Source of the DNA: Brachionus plicatilis
Lineage: Eukaryota; Rotifera; Eurotatoria; Ploima; Brachionidae
DNA: 64,000 nt
Assembly (NCBI GenBank): GCA_010279815.1
Contig: QEOQ01000226.1
Coordinates: 1,703,024-1,767,023 of the forward strand
Direction of reading: 5' to 3'
Below, piece after piece: positions 1-12,173 of the stretch; position 1 is the first letter of the stretch, and every line of letters begins with the position of its first letter. The position numbers and the translations under genes are program-made. The notes beneath the pieces were generated by a model. The model saw nothing but the letters and a program-made list of their open reading frames with translations. It searched no databases and was not told the DNA's origin.

Positions 1-723
1 CTTAATAAAATTTAATAAATTCTCAAATATTTTTTGATTTCATTATTAATTTAATCTGTAAATTAAAATTTTCTCCATTTGTATTTCCAATCATATTTTC
101 AAATTTATTTTATTGAATAATCAAATGTTAAAATTTTTTTATTACATTAAATCCCTCGAAAATGTTTATACTGCTGATAAGTTTTGATTAAAGAGTAAAT
201 TCTGATAATCATCTCCACCTAAAGAAATATTTTGGATTCTGAATCCGAACTCGGTAATTAAATATTGGACAATTAAAAGTTTTAAAAAGTGGTTCTGATG
301 TTTTTTTTTAATTTCTCGGTCCCGATTTTAAAATTGAATGTCAAATCTTCTCAAGGATATTATTTTTGGTAATATTTGAAAGATCTTATCAAGCAAATGT
401 GAATTTTTTGGTAAATTTAAGTCCAATCCTTATCCAATCTTTAAAAATCAATGCGATTCGGTTGAATGTCAAACAGAATATTGTAAATAAAAAAAGCAAT
501 AGATTTCAGGTTTTTTTTAATCTTGTTCCATTTTTAATGCTTGATGCCAATGTTTTGCAGAGTATTTTTTTGAAAACTTTCCAAGGTGATGAAAATGAAT
601 GGGAATAATGATGAATTTCTTTATTGTAATGTCAAAAATTAAATAAGTTATTTTAAGAGAATGACTACGGAAAGATTTTTTATCTTTATGTAGCTAAGTC
701 TTAGAACAGACAATGATCTTTAA
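1..723. other. AT-rich intergenic stretch
   Basis: No gene is recognised here. An 80-codon open frame at 366-608 has no family resemblance I can name and begins at a non-ATG codon. A short palindromic motif at 665-693 belongs to a dispersed four-copy repeat described separately. Confidence 0.5.
665..693 (-). repeat. dispersed short palindromic repeat, copy A
   Basis: The core reads CTACGTAAAGATA, then TATCTTTCCGTAG, forming a near-perfect hairpin when read on the minus strand here. Related copies lie at 2415-2450, 34988-35024 and 37204-37232. Copies A and D also share the flank TAGTCATTCTC or its start, while copies B and C share GGAAGATGCTA, so each pair extends beyond the palindrome. Confidence 0.6.
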
Positions 724-1132
724 CACTAGAAGCACCAAATTAAAGAATAATTAAGGAATGAAAATTAAGGAATAAATCATATATTTTATGTTTAAATTTA
801 TTTAAATTATTAAATAAATTAAATAAGAATAATAAATTAATAAATTTTAGTCTTTTCTTAGGCTTCATAAAATATCCATGGTCAATCACACTTTTTACAA
901 ATACTCTCTATTTCTTTAGTACAATATCCACATCCTGCTTTTTTACATTTTGAACAAAAATTTGTCGCTTTTTAATTACCACATAAACGAATTTGAAAAA
1001 TTTTTTTCAATTGAATTTAGAAAGTTATTATTATTTTTAATGCTGAAAAAAAATATTCTTAAAAAAAATACTTGGATTTTAGCGGCCAAACACCGAAAAA
1101 AGAGTCATTTTGACTCGTTGGTGCTTCTAGTG
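724..1132 (-). mobile_element. piggyBac transposon remnant
   Basis: The ends are inverted copies of CACTAGAAGCACCAA (724-738 and 1118-1132). The left end is flanked by TTAA (720-723) and the right by CTAA (1133-1136), which fits the TTAA target of piggyBac with one mutated base. On the minus strand, 970-882 encodes a cysteine-rich tail with C-x2-C, C-x2-C and C-x2-C pairs ending in CKKCD and a stop. That matches the C-terminal zinc-binding domain of piggyBac transposases. The catalytic DDD core is missing, so this is an internally deleted, non-autonomous copy. Confidence 0.75.
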
Positions 1133-2727
1133 CTAAGACACAAGAAAAATTTCAGATAATTTATTTCTTGAAGAATAAACTATGAAAAGATACTTTGATA
1201 TTTTGGAAATTTTTCGAAAATTGAAAGATTTTTGATTAAAAGCGTTTTATAAATTTATAGATATATAAATAAATAAATAATTGCTCGAGCTTTCGCTTTT
1301 TGCCAAGCTTATGAAAACTGTTCCAAAAAAAAAAATATATTGTTATTATAAGAGTGGCTCTATTGACACATAATGTGTCAATAAAATTGGAATATTGACA
1401 CATTATGTTCCGATAAAAAAAATTATATAGACACAATCAAAAAAAAAATGTTGAATTATATTACAAAAATATATATTCAATACAAATTAATAACAAAAAA
1501 TTTCATTTATAACCTAATTTAAGTTAAAGTTAATTTAAGTTTAAGTCTATTCTAACAAAATAAAATAAGGCAGCTTTTTTTCATTAGATTTTTTTTTCAA
1601 TTTTTGTCTCATCAAGTCCAAAGAGAGGTTCTCATTCTGTTGAATCAAACGAAATCAAATAATTTGCTTGGTAATTAATTTGGATTAAAGACTAAATATC
1701 ATTTATACTTCTAATTTATTTTTAAATTTTTTAATTAAAAAATTAGATTTTTCCTATTTTGGTGCATTTAAGCTTACGAAAGTCAAAAAATAACAAGTTA
1801 AAGTCTTCAAAAATTAATCAATAGTATTATAAATTCTATATTCCTAATTATTTTATTTTTAAAAGTACATTTCTTTGCCTTTTAATTAAAACAATGCGAG
1901 ATTTAAATCTAAAAAAAAAATATACTAACTTTAGATAGCTTTGGGTAGTGATGGGGTTTTTTAGCAATAGGCGAAGAATGAAATTCTAAAATCAAATTTT
2001 TTTTAAATTCAATATTAAAATATTTAGGTATAAAATTTTGATGATGCAAGATTGATAGTTCAAAATTTATTTTTATTCAAAAAAGAAATAAGGAACAATT
2101 TTTATCAAATATGATATTCACTGTGAGTATGATTAACAAGTACTTTTTTTGTCTCTCTATTTCAACATGTCATTTTTAGCATTTATTTTATCTTATCAAA
2201 CTCTTATTTAATATTATTAATGTTATTTAGCTTTAACTGAATTTCAAAATTTCAAAAAATCTTGGTCATGTAAGCGCTGTACAAGAAATTAAATTTGCAA
2301 TTTGTATTTTTTTCTAATTGTTATTTTCATTTATATATATTTTTGATGTAACAGATATTCTATCTTTCTGAAGATAATTAAATTTTCAGATAATTATCTT
2401 TCAAAAGACATTTGTACCAAAAGATATTTTATCTTTACATAGCATCTTCCTTATTTTAAAGCGGCTTTTATTTAAAAAAAATCTTAAAAACATAATTTAA
2501 ATACTCAAATAATAGAAGAAATTCTGACCAACAAAATTTATACTATTTTTACTCTTTATCATGAGTATAAAAAAATGGATTCAGAAAAATAAGATTTTTT
2601 TTTTCTTTTAAAATTTCTATTAATTTTTTTTTAAATTAAACCTTAATGCATTCGAAGCTTCCTGCAACTTAGCCACCCAAACTAAATAACCTGATAAACA
2701 GCTTTTTAGATGCCTTACAACTTTTTT
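1133..2727. other. AT-rich intergenic, no gene seen
   Basis: Nothing recognisable as coding. At 1370-1403 the phrase TTGACACATAATGTGTCAA is a near-palindrome followed by a partial second copy. A palindromic repeat copy lies at 2415-2450. The rest is A/T homopolymer-rich DNA. Confidence 0.5.
2415..2450 (-). repeat. dispersed short palindromic repeat, copy B
   Basis: Minus-strand copy of the AAAGATAAAATATCTTT palindrome. It shares the GGAAGATGCTA flank with copy C at 34988-35024. Confidence 0.55.
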
Positions 2728-2910
2728 TTATTCAAGTTTTTTCGAAATGTTTTTCGAATTTTGAAGCTTATCAGAGTCTTTGAATTCTTTTATCCATCTT
2801 CGAATCGTCCTTAAACTTGAGCGACGTCCGATAATTTCATTAATTTCGGATGCTGATTTTCCAGATTTAAAATTTTGAATAGATAGCTCGCGTAAGCATA
2901 CTTTGGCCAT
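2728..2910 (-). pseudogene. Tc1/mariner-type transposase N-terminal fragment
   Basis: A 60-codon frame begins MAKVCLRELSIQNFKSGKSA and contains a homeodomain-like helix-turn-helix (residues about 10-45, with RTIRRWIKEF as the recognition helix). This is the usual start of Tc1/IS630-type transposases, which recruit their terminal repeats with such a domain. The frame stops at residue 60 and no DDE catalytic domain follows, so it is a truncated relic. The family is inferred from fold-like pattern only. Confidence 0.45.
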
Positions 2911-3872
2911 TTTAGATTTCTTGATTATTTTTTCTTTAATAATTGATAAAAAAAATGTATTTTAAAGGTTTAAAATAAGTTAAAATTCAAAAATAAAAAT
3001 TTTTTAAATTTTTATATTAAAGCATAATTTAGTTGATTTTTTTTCAAAGATCAAAAGTACCACCCTTTAGTCCTATATATTTTTAGAAACTAGATTTATT
3101 TAGCTTTCATTTAAGTATACTTTTTAGATATTTTACTTTAAGCACTTAGACCAATACATTCATAAAAATGAGAAACCAAATTTTGGTTTATTCATAACTC
3201 CTTGGTCAAACCAAAAGTGATACCTACAAATTTAATATGTTTATTTAAAGCTTATTTAGTCATCTATGATTGTGTAAAATTTTATTTGGATCGAATGTTT
3301 CTATAGAAAGTTATAGCAAAAAGAATCAAAAACAGCATTTTTTTGGAATTTTACAAATTGGTCATTTTTTGGCGGTTTTTTAAGGATATTTTTGGAACGG
3401 AACATGATAGAGAAATGATTAATGGCTCATTTTAATCAGCTTAAAATTTCACATCAGAATATGTGTATATCAAAAATTGGTAAAATTCAAACCTTCGAGG
3501 ACATTTTTGGTCAAAAGTAGGTTTAGGTGATTTGGCACCGTTCCCGTTTAACTAGAGGTGGAAAGTTAATGACACCCATTTCTTAAACAAGAAAGGTGTT
3601 AGTTTATGTGTATAAAATTTCAGCCATTTTGACCGACTGGAACACATATTTTTTCTATTAAACAAAAACGGTCATTTATTATTGAACACCCGTTAATTAT
3701 TCTCATTGTTTCAAATGAAAAAAACTTATCATTAAAATATTTTAAATTAAAAAATATATTTGAAAAATAAAACATATTTGGCTAATAAATAATATATTTT
3801 TTATTCAAGAACTAATAAATTATTTAATAAAAAAAAATCCATAAAAAACAATATTTTAAACTATGACAACAA
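2911..3872. other. intergenic, less AT-extreme stretch of unknown nature
   Basis: The part at 3160-3700 is compositionally more mixed than its surroundings but is stop-rich in the frames I checked and matches no family I recognise. It may be an old transposon remnant. No other structure was seen. Confidence 0.35.
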
Positions 3873-6800
3873 TTAAATTGCGATTTTTTTTAGCATTGTC
3901 ACTTTATTGTTCAAGCTAATCTCGAACAAAGAAGGCCCTTGCTCGAAAGGTTCACCATCAATTTGAACCGGAAAACGCTTAGCTGTTTTAATCTTAACTT
4001 TTTTGGCCCTGCCTATCCGATACGGTTCAGCTAAGCCAACTTGTAATTGAGCTATGTGAAACGAGGAGTAAATACCAAAAACCTCCAAAAATCCATCATC
4101 AATTCTTCAAAAAAACAAATAAAATTTTAAAACAAAATTTTTTCATTACTTCGGCTCTGGGAATGATTTTTTTCCAGTTCCAATTTTCCATGGCTCTACT
4201 CCTCCACCCCAGTGAGATATGTTTAGCAACACAATGCTCTCTAAATGAGGTAAATTTATTTTTAAATCATCAAGTTCGAGCTAAAAAAAAAATTATTTTA
4301 TTTGACTTTTTTTTAAAAACCAAATTTGATAATACTTCTAAATTTTCGGTCAATGTGCGACATTCTTTCATAAATGTATCAATGGTTCCGTATTTAAAAT
4401 AAATAAGCTTAAATAAATTGATTTTATTTTCATTTTTGTTTAGACAATTAATTCTTACTTTGTTCAAAATTCTATTCGGAAACCAAAGATTTTTCCTGTC
4501 TTTGTGAAAGTTAAGTGTTACCAAAGCATCACAACCAATTGAAATGTAATTGTTCATATTTTTTGATTTGGAAACTGGAGCCTTGGTATTCTTTTTTCTT
4601 TGATCAATTTTGCTGATTTGCACTTGCCATCTAATGAAAATTGGTTTTATTCAGTTAGAATTTTTTGGCCAAAAAACCTGTCGAGTTCAGTATGCTCTGC
4701 TCTGTCCACTTGGTGCAAAATATCTTCTATGTCTACATCGCCGATGTAGCCTTGGCCCCAATTTAAGGTTCTTGACAAATCGTTGCCTGTTCCTAATGGA
4801 AGGATTCCTACAGCTGGTTTAAATTTCTTAGAATAAAAATTGCTTTATCCAAAAGGTTATTTGATAAATCAAAATTAATACAGTTTAAAAAAAAATTAAA
4901 TTTATTTTTTTTGAGTGATCAACAAAATATTAGATAAAAAAAAATTATCATATAATTTTTAAATTGGTCACGACAAAGCATTTTTGGTCACATAAATTCC
5001 CGTATTTCATCAAATAGAAGTAACCACAAATAGAAGATACTTGCTAGTATTTGAGTAAAAAATTTATTAAATTTAATTTTCTTTTTGATCTAATTTTCTT
5101 TTTGATCTGGTATTTACTAAACACGTAAAAGATAATCAGGCCTGACCACATAACTGGTCACATTTATCTATAGACTCTAAACATACTTTTGATTGTCTTT
5201 TTTTTTATTTTTAAAAATAATTTTACCCCTCCAGGAACTAACTGAAAGTTAAAATAAAAGGCCGAGTAATGCCGGGAAAAAATTGAGTTTCTTGAAAGCA
5301 AAAAAAGCAATCATACGATAAAGTGGCAGAGTACATACAACCAAAAAATTGGGAAAAAGACATCCAGAATTCCAAAACGATAGACCAAATTTATAAAGCT
5401 TAGCTTCATGTTATTAAATTGACCCCCCTCTTTGCTTTTAATCTCTAAATTATTATTCTATGTATAAAATAGAATAAATTAGATTTTTTGGCAAAATGTT
5501 ATTTATTGTACATTTTTATATTTTTACATTTTTACATTTTTGAGAGAAGAAAAAAAAATCTTAAAAAATTTTCATTCAAGAAAAGTAATAATAAATTCGC
5601 AATTACTTAAAAAGGAGTTTTAGAAAAATTTAAATGTAAAAACCAAGGATAATTTTTTGAAAATCCCTTTTAATTAATCGCGAATTTATTATTACTTTTC
5701 TTGAATGAAAATTTTTTTAGATTTTTTGATTTGAGATTTTTTTTCTTAATTAAATTTTTTCATCTAAAAAAGGACTTTATTCAAATCGAAAAAAAATTTT
5801 TCTGTTTTTTTTTGTCTTAAAAATTGATTTGATTTAAACATGAGTCAAAAATGAATAAGCAATATTTAAAATAATTAATTAAATTGTTATTTTACCAAAA
5901 TTGAACTAGAGAGAGAATACTTTTATCAATTCTTGAAAATAAAGTTCTAGTTGGTTGACGTGGTTGATCACGTGTTTTTTTGATTGCTAAAATTTACAAG
6001 TTCCAAGTTAAAGCCAAAGTCCGGAATTGGACTCGAGACTTGTGACTTGTAAACAACTCTGGTAAATTCTCTTAAAATTTAATAATTTTTGATGAATAAT
6101 ATAATGAATGTTTTTGGTCAATTTTTTGTTTGAAAATTTAGCAAAATTTAAAAGAATCTTCTTTAAAAAAAAAACTCCTATTTTTTAAATAAAAAAAAAT
6201 ATCAAATCTTTTTGTTTTTGTAAATTGACGTCATTTTGTGATATTTTACGTAAATTGTTGTTAAAACAGAAATATCAAAACATTGTTTCATATTAAAAAA
6301 TGATACACTAGAAAAACAATTTAACACCTATACAAATGAATCAACAACTAAACTTTTAACTAGAAAAAAATGTTAGCGGATTAATTTTCTGAAAAAAATT
6401 TTAATAATTTCCGAAAAGGAGATCTGAAATTTTAAGATTGCTTTTTTCAAACTTTCTCAAACCAAACTTGGAGCACGTCTCCTTTATTTGAAGCTCATTC
6501 AAGATAGAATGTATGAAATCCCAATAAAGTAGAGCCAAAAATGTTAACCAAGTCAAAGAAACAAAAGTAAATCACTCATTATATCTGAAGAATAGTCAAA
6601 TGAAATCATCTTCTTGTTTTGAATGCCCATAAACTCTGCCATCTTTAAAAATTATATTTAAGAGTAAAAAATTTTTGTATATCTAAAGTCCACCAGTTTG
6701 AATTTTCAATACAATTGAATAAAATAAAAAAAAATTTAAATTTAGATACTTTAAATTCATAAGCAGATAAACCGTCAAGGATCCATCCAATTGAGCCATC

Positions 6801-7700
6801 GCCTCCACAGACCAAAATTTTGAACTCAATCAAATCAGAATGGTCATGCATCCATTTAATGCTATTTTCAATATTATCCTTTGTCATTTCTACCACCTGT
6901 AAGGGATTTAGTATTCTGTTAAAATGAGGCATTATTAGACTAGCATCTGCACTTCCACTAGTTGAATTTGCGAATACAAAAATAGGCGTCCATTCAAGAC
7001 AATCGCTGGCACTCAGAATATCTCTGTTGATTTTGTAATCTTTGACAGACATGGAGCACAACTGGGACTTTTTTTGAACCAAATTGGGTCTAAGAATTAA
7101 ATGCTTAAATTCGCCAAAATCGCACGAGTCAACCAACTCTCGATTTGACACACTGTTCAAACAGGATTCATGTACAGTTCTTAGACACCAACAGCATTTG
7201 TAATCGCTTAAACTCGGACTACAGCCACAATCATTTTCATGGCAAATGTAACAAGAACTATTTAAATTTAGATTTCCTTTAACCCATTTGTGTTGCCAAT
7301 TTCTTCTTAAAATTTTCTTGCCAATAATAGCCACATCATCATGGACATCGCAGAATTGCTTGCATCGGAAAGTTTTGTCCGCTTTTTTCAAGCATTTTTC
7401 GTCAGTGTATAAATTGCAATAGATGCAGCAGGCGCCAGACACAATCACACTTTGGCACACATTACAATAAATAGGGGTCGTGAATAAATCATACCACTGC
7501 CAATTGTGACAGAATTGGTTTCCTTTGTGACCAAGCTTCTTTAGATTTCCAGATAACTGAGACCAAAACTTGCGCTTATTTAGACTAAATAATACCACGA
7601 CCATGACTACGAAGATTGTGGTCACGCTGCTGATTCGCATTATTCCTGACCAGTCGCTCCATCTGTTAAGCCAGTTGGCAAATTTGATTGTATTCTTCAT
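3873..7700 (-). CDS. DGKE: diacylglycerol kinase, epsilon type
   Basis: Predicted exons (minus strand): 7700-6750, 4826-4678, 4630-4459, 4407-4336, 4280-4150 and 4104-3873, all with GT-AG borders and matching phase, giving 568 residues; vertebrate DGK epsilon is about the same length. The enzyme phosphorylates diacylglycerol to phosphatidic acid at membranes, ending DAG signalling and feeding phosphoinositide resynthesis. Visible features in order: N-terminal hydrophobic segment (about 25-40); two C1 zinc fingers (about 65-117 and 137-187, H and C ligands present); catalytic domain with VCGGDGSIGW (about 297-306) and LPLGTGNDLSRTLNWG; accessory domain with ILNK, the YGT block, HWGGG and a C-terminal VQIDGEPFEQGP. 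The single N-terminal membrane segment and lack of PH, EF-hand or ankyrin domains point to the epsilon class. Four introns are 45-55 nt; the first is 1.9 kb. No disabling change was seen. Confidence 0.92.
5569..5702. repeat. fold-back repeat in DGKE intron 1
   Basis: About 32 bp near 5569-5600 (containing TTCAAGAAAAGTAATAATAA) is repeated in perfect inversion near 5670-5702, leaving a loop of about 70 bp. It looks like a small fold-back MITE; no clear target duplication was resolved. Confidence 0.55.
5995..6061. repeat. CAGAGTTG-family MITE, right-end fragment
   Basis: The end GACTTGTAAACAACTCTG, preceded by AGTCCGG and GACTTGTGACTTG, is the right terminus of the hAT-like family seen complete at 11632-11881. 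The left part is lost or too decayed to place. Confidence 0.55.
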
Positions 7701-10700
7701 TTTAAGATTCCATTTATGATTTACTGAATTACGATTCTGAATTTAAAATATTCAAAATTTTTGTTTAGTCATAAATTATATTTTTTGGAATGAAATTTTT
7801 AAATTATGAATGAAATGTTTATCACTCAATTTTTCATTGCAATAATTTGCTTTGATAGAATTTACACGGTTTATTAGGAAAAAAATTGAAAAATTAATAA
7901 TTTAACATTTTATTGGAAAACTACCAAAAAGCCTTTCTAGTCAATCAAAATTAGATGAGTGAAAAATCGAATTTTTAAAATGGATTCATTTAGATTTTAC
8001 TTTTGCTGCTTGTCTTGTGAAAATTTCTATAAAATTATTATATTATGCATTTACTATAAACATTAAAAAATTTATTGAAATCAGAACCAATTTGAAACTA
8101 TAGTAATTGCATTTTGAGAATAGAAAAATATTGACTTTAAAAAAAATAAAAAATTTTTAAAAATGAAATTATTTCTATTCATGAAATGTTTTATTTTTAC
8201 ATATATTTTTTTAAATGCTATTTTAAATTCTAAATCTCCTTCCGGTATAATAAAAAAAACTATCATTGGAAACTTTGAGACGCAAAAGTGAACGATTTAA
8301 ATAGAAATTGGCAAAAAAACAGAATTTGACATATGACCAAATCTGAAAAAAATAAACTTAAGTGGAAAACTTCATCTATATCATTTAATTCCTAGAGACC
8401 ATTGGCGCCAAGTTGAAGTTTGTGATCATAAATCACAAAATTTTTATTAAAAAATTTTAAATAGTCAAATTTTTATGCTTAACAGATCACATTTAACCAC
8501 AACTAAGTATTTAAAGTAATTCTGCATCAATAAAAATTTTGCAGAGTTTTGTAGAAATTAAAAATTGAGTAAGGCTTTAAATTTTGTATAAAAAAAATGT
8601 ATCTTCAATGTATTTTCTAAAAATATTTAAAAGCTTTTTGTTAATAAAAAAAATTATGAGCTTGAAAGTCACAATTATAAGCTAATTTATTCGTGGTAAA
8701 CATTGTGACTATTTTATATCTAATATTGGCAGCAATCACTAAAACTAACTAAAAAAAAAGTAATTTTTATTTATGATTTTCTAATGTTACTTAAAATTTT
8801 AAAGAATTCTGCTTGAACGCAAAAAGCTTCTGAGGGAACCAATTTTTCAAAACTAATAAAATAAATTTGAACTGAAACAAAACTAATAACTGAATTTAGA
8901 TTTAAAATATAAGGAATAAAAACTAGGATTAATGTAAAAATAAATATTTTAATTTTAGTTTTGTTAAATTTTGAAAAGCTAATGAAAATTGTAAATAATT
9001 CATACATAGGGTCAAACATTTCATTTTATTTTTTTATCAAAATAACATAATTTATCACTTTAATTGAATTTCAAATTTTAAAGTTAAATTAAAAATTAGA
9101 ATTAAATTTTTTGCATAAAAAAATTTGTATCGTTTAATAATTCTGTAAATCTTAATTTTTATCCTTGTCCTTAAATTTAGATTTCAATGTTAAAATTTGT
9201 TTTCTTTTAAACAGAAAAACTGCAGTTCTTTTTATTAAAATTTTGTTTAAAACCCAAATTTTGAATTGGATTAATTAAGCAAAGGATATATGGTACATAG
9301 CTCTAGGGATAAAACCCAAATTTCGTTTATCTTCTAAATAATTGTTTGCGAAGGTATACGGTACATTACAAAGTTGATAAAAAGTCAGAGTCAACTTTGA
9401 CTTTTGACCAACTTTTTCACTTAAATCTTTTTTTGGAATTTTTTTTACTCTTTTTATATAATCTATTAATAAATTTTTCTTATTTTTAATTATGTATTTT
9501 TTTAAAGACTTGAATGATTGAATTTATGAATTTATTCTTCACTATTCCTCTTTAATTTTTTAAAATATTTGAATTGATTTTTTTATTAATGTTTTATATC
9601 AAAGATTTTTCTCAAACAAAATTTAAAATAAAGAAAAAGTTTAAAAATATCTTTGAGAGTCAAGAAATAAAATGAATGTTAATAAGAAAGAGAATCAAAA
9701 AAAATATCAAAAGAAAGGAAATTTTTTTACTCCATTTTAATTTATAAATTATTAAGAATTTAATAGATTCAATGCCAAAAATTAGAAATGAAAAAAATTA
9801 AAAATTTTTTAATAACATGATCTAATTTATTTGCTCAATTTAATATATGGTACACTAAAAATATAAAACTGCCTATTTAATCATACCTTGGCTGTTATTT
9901 ACTAACAAAATCTATCCATTTTTAAATTTTGATTTTTATTATTATTTGAAAATGAAAGGCAAATATCTAAGTTATGATTAGATTAGCAATTGATAGATTG
10001 ACTAAAGTAGACTGCTGTCATTTGAAATCCCAAAACCAATTTTCTTCATTTCAATATTTGACTGAAGGCAACAACATGTCAAAATGACGTTTTTCACAAG
10101 TTTAGCTATCTTGTCATTGGTAATTAATCACAAGATAGAGATAAAAAATTTATTAATCAGAATGACGCAAATGATACAGAAGAATTTTTTTATCAAACTT
10201 CTTTCTATGATAGAATCCCCAAACATAATTTATTAAAATCCTAAGATCTTAATAACTGAACAAGTACTATAAATTAATATGAATGTATTTTATTATTTTT
10301 GATAAAATACATTCATAAAAATATCAAATAAATTATTTTATAAAAAGTTAAAATTTTAATATTTTATTTCGATCAATTCAATCAAAAAAATAAATGTGGT
10401 TAGGAAAAAAGTACCGTATAATATTTTGCATTTCATAAGTTAAAGGTAAAATTTTAAATGAATATGATTTTTGAAACAGATTTAAACTTCAGAAGATTTA
10501 CAGGAATAAGAAAATGTGTCGCTGATCTGGATTTAAAGCGATCTCATAAGTTTTTTCTATGTTAAATTTTTCAAATTTTAGATTAAAATTTTGTTGAATA
10601 TACATTCTAATAATTATTTTAAACATTATAATGCACCAAAGGATCATTTATTAATTATTCAGTTTTTTAAATACGCAAAAAAAAAATATTTGAATAATAT

Positions 10701-11090
10701 CAAAAATCATTTATTAAACAAAAATAAAAATGATATAAAAAATTGTTTATTTAGTCAATTTAAGTTTTATTTAAGTTGCTTTATTCAAATAAACCAAGCA
10801 ATTCTCTTTTGTAGCAGCCGATTTGTTTTGAGCATTATCAGCATAATTAGCTATTTTGACAAACATTCATCACTTTTTTGAATAAAAATTTAAATCCTGG
10901 AATAAATCTCAACTTCTCATGCTAGAATGCTTTAGCAAGTCTTGATACTTCTTTTTATTTCTTCTTATGCCCGAGTCGGCATCCTGTCAGAATTTTACTG
11001 GGTCTTTGAATTAAAAATTAAAAATAAGGATACCATGAACTAAGAGAGAAAAAATTTTGCTTTGAACACCTCACTTAGAATCTAATCTCT
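7701..11090. other. AT-rich intergenic upstream of DGKE
   Basis: About 3.4 kb without a recognisable gene. Open frames such as 8081-8266, 8771-9019 (minus) and 10591-10881 (plus) are A/T-biased and unlike any family known to me. Around 8403 the phrase CCAAGTTGAAGTTTGTGATCA resembles one end of the GGCAA MITE family found at 46240, 58874 and 60261, without a matching second end. The DGKE promoter must lie just right of 7700 but no core motif can be named. Confidence 0.45.
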
Positions 11091-11097
11091 CACTTAG

Positions 11098-11296
11098 AAT
11101 TTCCATGTTTGGCTCTGTACCTGGAGTTGGCCTCTTATTTGACCTGGATGGTGTTATAAAAGCTAGTGGCTGGTAAAGCTAATATTCCACATACAACCAG
11201 ATTTTTTATTTGGTTCAAATTCAATACAGCTTCTATAACACCATCCACGCTAAATAAAAGGTCAACCTCAGATACAAAACGAGATATGGAAATTCC
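11098..11296. pseudogene. inverted pair of HAD-like exon fragments
   Basis: The left arm (about 11106-11176, plus strand) reads FGSVPGVGLLFDLDGVIKAS, resembling the first HAD motif (DxDG) region of HDHD5/CECR5-type hydrolases, and stops at TAA soon after. The right arm (about 11296-11226, minus strand) repeats the same DNA with many substitutions and no open frame. The arms would form a hairpin with a loop of about 50 bp. A duplicated, inverted gene fragment is the simplest reading; no neighbouring exons of such a gene were found. Confidence 0.35.
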
Positions 11297-11631
11297 TAAA
11301 AAAGAGGGGTAGAAAACTAAGGAGAAAGAACAAAAATAAAATTGAAAGAGAGAGTTCTGAATAAATTAACCAGTTAATTATTTTTTTATTAATCTTTAAA
11401 TTTAAAATTTTTTGTTAATCGAATTTTCGAATTTTAATCCACGCGTTAAATTCAAGATGCAATTTTTTGAATAAAAAAAATTATTTAAATTGAAATTTCA
11501 GTTTTATCCCGGCCTTAAGACTTTTTTCGAAAATAATGCAAAACACACGTTAATGTCAGGAAAAAACATTTGACATGGTTTTTCTTCATTTTTAAACCCC
11601 GGAGTTGCGTACGCGAGATTACAGTAAATAT

Positions 11632-11881
11632 CAGAGTTGTTTAAAAGTCCCAAAAAAAAGTCAAAGTCCGGACTTTAAAGTCCAGAATTTTTTTTTTAAT
11701 TTGCTAGATCAGGCTTCATATCAAAAAATTTATATACTCTTAGGTTGTCTAATGCAATAGATTTGCCATATATCAGAATTTTGTTGCAATTTTAGCATAA
11801 ATTTCTTCTTCAGTATTCAAAATTTAAAAAAAAAAAAAAAAAAGGAATTGACTTGAGACTTGTGACTTTTAAACAACTCTG
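11632..11881. mobile_element. hAT-like MITE (CAGAGTTG family), complete
   Basis: Terminal inverted repeats CAGAGTTGTTTAAAAGTC and GACTTTTAAACAACTCTG bound a 250-bp non-coding body. The 8-bp target duplication GTAAATAT is intact on both sides (11624-11631 and 11882-11889). An 8-bp duplication with CAG...CTG ends is the signature of hAT elements. Other copies lie at 61386-61828 and, in pieces, at 5995-6061, about 26960-27035 and 60213-61336. Confidence 0.85.
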
Positions 11882-12173
11882 GTAAATATTGTTACGCAAA
11901 TAATTGTGTGACACAAATAAATAAATAAAATATTTATTTTATTTCACTAGCCAGTGAGTTATAATTTTGCTTCTCTCTTGGTAGCTGGCTTGTTCATTTA
12001 TTTATAGTTGAAGATTAAACAAATAGATAAAGTTTTTACCATCAGCTTTCAATATTAAAAACGATATCTTTTAAATAATATAAAGTTACTTTGTTTTCAA
12101 GATATCATATATATTTAAAATAGTTATACCAGGATAAGACAGTATTTACAAAAAAATCATAAAATCCACAATA

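Noticed and set aside
366..608. 80-codon open frame on plus strand
   Set aside because: It starts at a non-ATG codon, has no family resemblance and lies in A/T-biased DNA; not reported as a gene.
4163..4822. plus-strand open frames over the DGKE exons
   Set aside because: They are antisense shadows of minus-strand DGKE exons with conserved motifs.
6570..6660. minus-strand frame MAEFMGIQNKKMISFDYSS inside DGKE intron 1
   Set aside because: It looked like a possible extra exon, but the DGKE catalytic domain joins cleanly from 6750 to 4826 without it and the peptide matches nothing in the family.
9354..10421. possible transposon ends TATACGGTAC / GTACCGTATA
   Set aside because: The match is only about 10 bp; flanking sequence does not continue the inverted repeat and no target duplication is seen.
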